This document shows positions 18,641 to 21,284 of a DNA stretch of 21,284 nt, in pieces. The notes beneath the pieces were generated by a model. It was not told the DNA's origin. It did not search any database and was given only the letters and a program-made list of their open reading frames with translations. Position numbers and translations under genes: made by a program. Source of the DNA: a virus; IMG/VR virus record IMGVR_UViG_3300045996_002272, positions 1-21,284 of that record. One strand, given 5' to 3'. Within the stretch, counting starts at the first letter, position 1. Each line of letters begins with the position of its first letter.

Positions 18641-18787
18641 ATGCGCTACATCGCCCGCTGGATCAATGGCGTCTGGGTCACGTACGACTCCATGACCATG
18701 AAGCACGTCGCCGTGCACGGCCGGGAGGTCGAGGCCCTGGAAGGCGTCAAGCGCGCGAACGGCGTGCCGGCTCAGGCCCGCCGCTGA
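18641..18787 (+). CDS. small hypothetical protein, 48 aa
   Basis: ATG 18641 follows GGAG by about ten bases. The product has an aromatic start (MRYIARWINGVWVTYDSMTM) with strand-like character, a basic middle (KHVAVHGREVEALEGVKR) and a short Ala/Arg end. It has no membrane segment or cysteine. Next gene begins nine bases on. No known family. The 147 bases between this gene and the divergent winged-helix gene must hold its promoter, but I see no clear one. Confidence 0.55.
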   Translation: MRYIARWINGVWVTYDSMTMKHVAVHGREVEALEGVKRANGVPAQARR

Positions 18788-18796
18788 GGTCCTGCC

Positions 18797-18979
18797 ATGA
18801 AGATCCTCGCCATCATGCGCCCGGTCTACGAGCGCTTCGGCTGGTTCAAGGTCGACGTGCAGGCTGAGTGGCAGTCCGGCGCCGTCACCAAGGGCACCAT
18901 GCAGTTCCGCACCCGCGTGGAGGCCGAGGCCATCAAGCCGGGGCACGAACAGCATGAGCCCACATCGGGCGTTGGTTAG
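18797..18979 (+). CDS. small hypothetical protein, 60 aa
   Basis: ATG 18797 follows GAGGT. The product alternates strand-like parts (MKILAIMRPVYERFGWFKVD, VQAEWQSGAVTKGTMQFRTR) with a short helix (VEAEAIKPGHE), suggesting a tiny beta-rich domain. It ends with TAG at 18977-18979, overlapping by four bases with the TAA of the oppositely oriented DUF6232-like gene (shared TTAG). No family is recognised. The direct contact of converging stops shows a tight, stable junction. Confidence 0.6.
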   Translation: MKILAIMRPVYERFGWFKVDVQAEWQSGAVTKGTMQFRTRVEAEAIKPGHEQHEPTSGVG

Positions 18980-19341
18980 CCCCGTGACACGATCGCGTCA
19001 TTGAGTGCGACGACGACCCGCTGGAGGTATTCCTTCGATTGGGTGGTCAACGCACTGGTCTCTCCGCCCGACGTCGTGAGCAGGACGTGGTAGGTCGCTT
19101 TCCCTGCCCACAAGCACAGAGCGCCGACAGCAGCCAAGCCCAGCGCCCAGCCCCAGGCGCTGTTGTACGCCGTGATCGCCGCAATGATGAGAGCGATGAG
19201 ACCGAACCCCATCAGCGAGGACGGCTCTTCCTTGGTCTTCACCGAAGTGACGTTCTGCATCACGTAGGTCTGACCGTTAACCAGGAATCGGGCGTTCGTC
19301 ACCTTAACGCCGGGTTCCTCGAAAAACGTCTTCTCGTCCAT
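18976..19341 (-). CDS. DUF6232-like two-pass membrane protein, 121 aa
   Basis: ATG 19341 follows a very strong AGGAGGAG ribosome site on the minus strand. The N-terminal part (residues 5-42) contains TFFEEPGVKVTNARFLVNGQ and MQNVTSVKTKEE, a cytoplasmic strand-rich domain typical of DUF6232. Two adjoining membrane helices follow at about 44-62 (GFGLIALIIAAITAY) and 64-82 (WGWALGLAAVGALCLWAG). A C-terminal domain (85-121) has LLTTSGGETSALTTQSKEYL and a helix VVVALNDAIVS. It stands alone on the opposite strand to the late genes, as lysogenic accessory genes do. Its role is unknown; membrane sensing or envelope protection would be guesses. Confidence 0.75.
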   Translation of the reverse strand: MDEKTFFEEPGVKVTNARFLVNGQTYVMQNVTSVKTKEEPSSLMGFGLIALIIAAITAYNSAWGWALGLAAVGALCLWAGKATYHVLLTTSGGETSALTTQSKEYLQRVVVALNDAIVSRG

Positions 19342-19386
19342 TCCCGCTCCTCCTGTTTGTGGTGCGGGGATTATGTCGATCCGCCG

Positions 19387-19569
19387 GTGAATCCGGCACT
19401 CCCGCGGATGTGGACCGCCCGTGCAGATCGCACGGTCGAGGCGACCGGCTCGGCCTCACTTGAGGTCGGACAAGACAATTCGGCCGTAAGCGCGGGAGCG
19501 CAATCCGGCAGCGGGTGGAATACCGCCGGAAAGTGGGCTCAGGCCCGCGGCGTAACCGGCACCAAATGA
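19387..19569 (+). CDS. possible small soluble protein, 60 aa
   Basis: GTG 19387 or ATG 19408 could start it; there is no good ribosome site, so support is weak. The product is Ala/Gly/Ser-rich (TVEATGSASLEVGQDNSAVS, then SGSGWNTAGKWAQARGVTG) and ends ten bases before the start of the next gene, which has an excellent ribosome site overlapping the space. The repeated small residues could mean a short beta-rich domain. The interval 19342-19579 otherwise shows only the probable promoter of the minus-strand DUF6232-like gene near 19370 (CATAAT as a possible -10). Confidence 0.35.
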   Translation: MNPALPRMWTARADRTVEATGSASLEVGQDNSAVSAGAQSGSGWNTAGKWAQARGVTGTK

Positions 19570-19579
19570 AAGGGGCTCA

Positions 19580-19849
19580 ATGAGCCTGGCCGAAGCAGTC
19601 CTCAACTCCCTAGTGGGAGCAGTCCTGCTGGTGGCGTACCTGCTGCTCGCAGGCTACATCGAGATCCGAAGATCACGCGGCGCAGGTGACGGGCTCACCC
19701 GCCAGCCTTCCAAGCTGAGCAGAGAAGGGTTCGATTCCCTCGCGCCGCTCCAGAGCGATTCCCCTCATGCCCCGCAGTCCGAAGCGGCCCCGGCAGGGGT
19801 AAGTGCCGGGTATTCCTCACGACGTCAAGACGCGCCCCGTTCGTGCTGA
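19580..19849 (+). CDS. small single-pass membrane protein whose frame contains a tRNA gene, 89 aa
   Basis: ATG 19580 follows GAAAGGGG, a strong ribosome site. Residues 5-28 form one membrane helix (AVLNSLVGAVLLVAYLLLAG), followed by basic EIRRSR. From residue 33 to 58 the codons are those of a tRNA-like gene (19677-19752) on the same strand. The remaining 31 residues are polar and unstructured. The last 25 bases overlap the end of the converging 285-residue gene. The membrane part looks genuine; the C-terminal half probably has low importance or arises from readthrough of the tRNA segment. No family is known. Confidence 0.5.
   Translation: MSLAEAVLNSLVGAVLLVAYLLLAGYIEIRRSRGAGDGLTRQPSKLSREGFDSLAPLQSDSPHAPQSEAAPAGVSAGYSSRRQDAPRSC
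19677..19752 (+). tRNA. tRNA-Gly(UCC)-like gene with an atypical D arm
   Basis: A 76-base element with encoded CCA. The acceptor stem GCGGCGC/GCGCCGC is a perfect 7-bp match. The discriminator U73 and the G1-C72 and C2-G71 pairs are those of bacterial glycine tRNAs. The anticodon loop CTTCCAA gives UCC with U33 and A37, on a stem CAGC/GCTG. The T loop is TTCGATT with GGG/CCC pairs. Departures from canon: A at position 8 in place of U, a D stem with a loop only five to seven bases long, a C-A mismatch at the top of the anticodon stem and an A-C mismatch at the base of the T stem. It may be a working phage tRNA, a decaying one or a tRNA-like RNA. Confidence 0.6.
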
Positions 19850-20682
19850 TCGGGCAAGGGCGCTCCCGCAGCAGCCAGCGCCTCATCGGCGTTCGTCGGT
19901 ATGGCTGCCTCGTCGCTCGCCTCGCGGCCCTTTAGCTGCAACTTCGCCAAGGGGGTGAGTTGGAGGAGTTTCGATTGCCTCGGGTTGCCCTTGCGCAAGT
20001 AGAAGGCGGTCGCGACGCCAGCGAGCATCGCCGGAATCAACAAGTAGCTCAGCGGCAAATATCTCTCAATGGTCATGCCCATCCGCTCTGCAGAGGTGCC
20101 GCGGAGGACCTCACCAACCCCGCGAGAGTGGAGCAGTCGGACCTTGTCAAACTCGTAGTATTGGAGGTGGAAGTCGCCCCAACCTTGGACCTCAGTGGTA
20201 GCAAAGGGGGCCATCTTCCCCAGTTGGACCGGGGCGAGAGGATTAACTGGCTTCCCTCCCACTTCCACGTGCCTTGGCATGTCCCTCGAATCGAAAACGA
20301 GCTGGACATCTTCGAGATGTGTGACACCTCGGTTCCTTACCACGGCCCGCCAGACTGACCTCGTTGGATGCCAGCGCGGATCTGAAAGTGTGCCGGGAAG
20401 ACCGGCAAGCAGCTCATCGACTGCCGAGGCTGCTGCGCTGAGTTGGGGAGGGGCAAGGGTCACCCCGGCTTTTCGAAGCTTCGTCTCCAGGTAGCGTTCG
20501 GCGCCTACGCCACGGATGGCATCCCTTTGTCTGACCTGGGTCGCAGGTTCGTCAAATTGGATCGAGGTGAACTCGACACTGAGGTCGTCCTTTGGTTTCG
20601 CCAGGAAGTCGTAGACCACCACGACGGCGGTCAGGATAGACGCAATGCCGACGACTCGAGCAAGCCGGCCCGACGGATTCAT
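19825..20682 (-). CDS. accessory two-pass membrane protein, 285 aa
   Basis: ATG 20682 follows GGGGAAGAG on the minus strand. The first membrane helix is at about 7-27 (LARVVGIASILTAVVVVYDF). Residues 30-205 form a large domain, probably periplasmic, with helix AERYLETKLRKAGV and strands such as SVWRAVVRNRGVTHLEDVQL and WGDFHLQYYEFDKVRLLHS; this part recalls immunoglobulin-like folds. The second membrane helix is at 212-229 (SYLLIPAMLAGVATAFYL), leaving a cytoplasmic tail rich in Ala, Glu and Lys. It stands alone and opposite to the late genes, as lysogenic-conversion genes do. A 10-of-11 match to the repressor operator lies 60 bases upstream. No known family; envelope modification or exclusion is only inferred. 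Confidence 0.72.
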   Translation of the reverse strand: MNPSGRLARVVGIASILTAVVVVYDFLAKPKDDLSVEFTSIQFDEPATQVRQRDAIRGVGAERYLETKLRKAGVTLAPPQLSAAASAVDELLAGLPGTLSDPRWHPTRSVWRAVVRNRGVTHLEDVQLVFDSRDMPRHVEVGGKPVNPLAPVQLGKMAPFATTEVQGWGDFHLQYYEFDKVRLLHSRGVGEVLRGTSAERMGMTIERYLPLSYLLIPAMLAGVATAFYLRKGNPRQSKLLQLTPLAKLQLKGREASDEAAIPTNADEALAAAGAPLPDQHERGAS

Positions 20683-20741
20683 ATCTCTTCCCCCATTGGT
20701 CGTGGCCGCTCACGCGGCAGCCTGTGGCAACACAGTACTCT

Positions 20742-20752
20742 AGCGAATCTCT
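20742..20752. promoter_or_regulatory. operator-like site between accessory gene and terminase
   Basis: AGCGAATCTCT matches the operator palindrome AGCGAATCGCT at 10 of 11 positions. It lies in the 73-base divergent interval between the 285-residue gene (start 20682) and the terminase gene (start 20756). A small GCCGC/GCGGC hairpin at 20705-20718 is nearby. One imperfect match in 21 kb can arise by chance, so this is tentative. Confidence 0.35.
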
Positions 20753-20755
20753 CCC

Positions 20756-21284
20756 ATGGGCCGTAAATCAAAGCTGACCGAGCGCCAGTGGGAGGACATC
20801 GGCAAGCGTCTCCTCGCCGGTGAGAAGGGCAGGGCGCTTGCCAAAGAGTACGGGGTAGCAGAGTCGACCATCCGTGAGCGCTTTTCCGCGCTGCACGGAA
20901 AGGTGAAAACCGTTGCGAATCAAATGGTTGCGACGGAGCAGGCTCTGCGCGAACTTCCCATTTCCGCGCAAATAGCCGCGCATAACCTCGCAGACGAACT
21001 GCGGGCAATTTCCATCCACCTGGCAGGGGCCGGGAAGTACGGTGCAGCGACGGCGCACCGGCTGTCCGGCATCGCTCACGCCAAGGTGCAAGAGATCGAC
21101 GACGCAGCGCCACTGGATGAAAAGAGCCGCGAGGCCTTGCGTGACGTGGCGGTCCTCACCGAGATGGCGAACAAGTCCTCGCACATCCCGCTGAACCTGT
21201 TGGCTGCCAACAAGGACATCGTCAAGGACCTGAACCAGCAAGACCCGGTGCAGCCGGTGAGGGTCACGATCATGGTTGAAGATG
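20756..21284 (+). CDS. terminase small subunit-like protein (partial)
   Basis: ATG 20756 opens a frame that runs past the right edge (176 residues visible). The ribosome site is poor (CTCTCC precedes the ATG). Residues 5-45 form a DNA-binding helix-turn-helix (LTERQWEDIGKRLLAGEKGR, then ALAKEYGVAESTIRERFSAL). A long helical region follows, with NQMVATEQALRELPISAQIA and NLADELRAISIHLAGAGKYG, then HRLSGIAHAKVQEID and LLAANKDIVKDLN. This order of an N-terminal helix-turn-helix plus coiled-coil oligomerisation part fits a small terminase subunit, which binds the packaging site and recruits the large subunit. The large subunit would be expected next, off the window. Role inferred from form and place at the start of the late region. 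Confidence 0.68.
   Translation, partial: MGRKSKLTERQWEDIGKRLLAGEKGRALAKEYGVAESTIRERFSALHGKVKTVANQMVATEQALRELPISAQIAAHNLADELRAISIHLAGAGKYGAATAHRLSGIAHAKVQEIDDAAPLDEKSREALRDVAVLTEMANKSSHIPLNLLAANKDIVKDLNQQDPVQPVRVTIMVED

Noticed and set aside
19677-19752. Phage attachment site derived from a host tRNA 3' end
   Set aside because: Both halves of the acceptor stem match perfectly, whereas an attachment copy would normally keep only the 3' part, and no integrase is near. It is not fully excluded.
1-21284. CRISPR array or insertion sequence
   Set aside because: No regularly spaced direct repeats and no transposase or terminal inverted repeats with target duplications were seen; the one long inverted repeat (4800-4883) encloses only 52 bases.

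Overview
The window looks like the early half of a temperate tailed phage or prophage from a GC-rich betaproteobacterium, most likely a Burkholderiales host. That host guess rests on high G+C at third codon positions and on the style of the genes, not on a database match. The layout is lambda-like: a leftward recombination operon, a central immunity region with two operator clusters, a long rightward early operon (regulation, DNA methylation, replication, recombination, nucleotide metabolism), a probable late-gene regulator, an island of accessory genes, and the start of the packaging genes. No integrase, lysis or structural gene is visible.

Positions 1-2495 (minus strand) hold the leftward operon. 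It begins at a promoter covered by operator-like sites (2532-2603), runs through five small or unknown genes joined by 1- to 4-base start/stop overlaps, and reaches an Erf-family single-strand annealing protein that runs off the left edge. Positions 2647-4260 (minus strand) form a compact lysogeny operon: an S24-type CI repressor, a small conserved protein, a lipoprotein and a clear intrinsic terminator. The two operator clusters share the 11-base palindrome AGCGAWTCGCT. There are three sites on each side; the right-hand three are spaced 22 bases apart and interleave with a strong promoter whose predicted start falls on the ATG of a YdaS/Cro-like gene.

Positions 4366-18147 (plus strand) are the rightward early operon. 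After Cro and a second small DNA-binding protein come two methyltransferases (C5-cytosine and an amino-methyltransferase) with no restriction enzyme. Next are a winged-helix protein, an O-like replication protein that may contain the origin, and a DnaC-like helicase loader. These are followed by a nin-like block of small proteins with NinB, an HNH/Rap-like protein and RusA, then a dATP/dGTP diphosphohydrolase-like protein, small membrane proteins, and a zinc-finger protein in the position of an antiterminator Q. Nearly all genes are coupled by ATGA or GTGA overlaps, so this is one long translationally coupled transcript.

Positions 18148-20755 are accessory. They hold four consecutive RNA hairpins, small genes on both strands (a winged-helix protein, a DUF6232-like membrane protein, a 285-residue membrane protein), and a tRNA-Gly(UCC)-like gene lying inside a reading frame. 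A terminase small-subunit-like gene starts at 20756 and continues past the right edge. The least explained items are a 52-residue gene whose ribosome site lies in a 16-bp inverted repeat, the tRNA within a reading frame, the repeat-built target region of the cytosine methyltransferase, and a repressor that seems to lack the self-cleavage residues.
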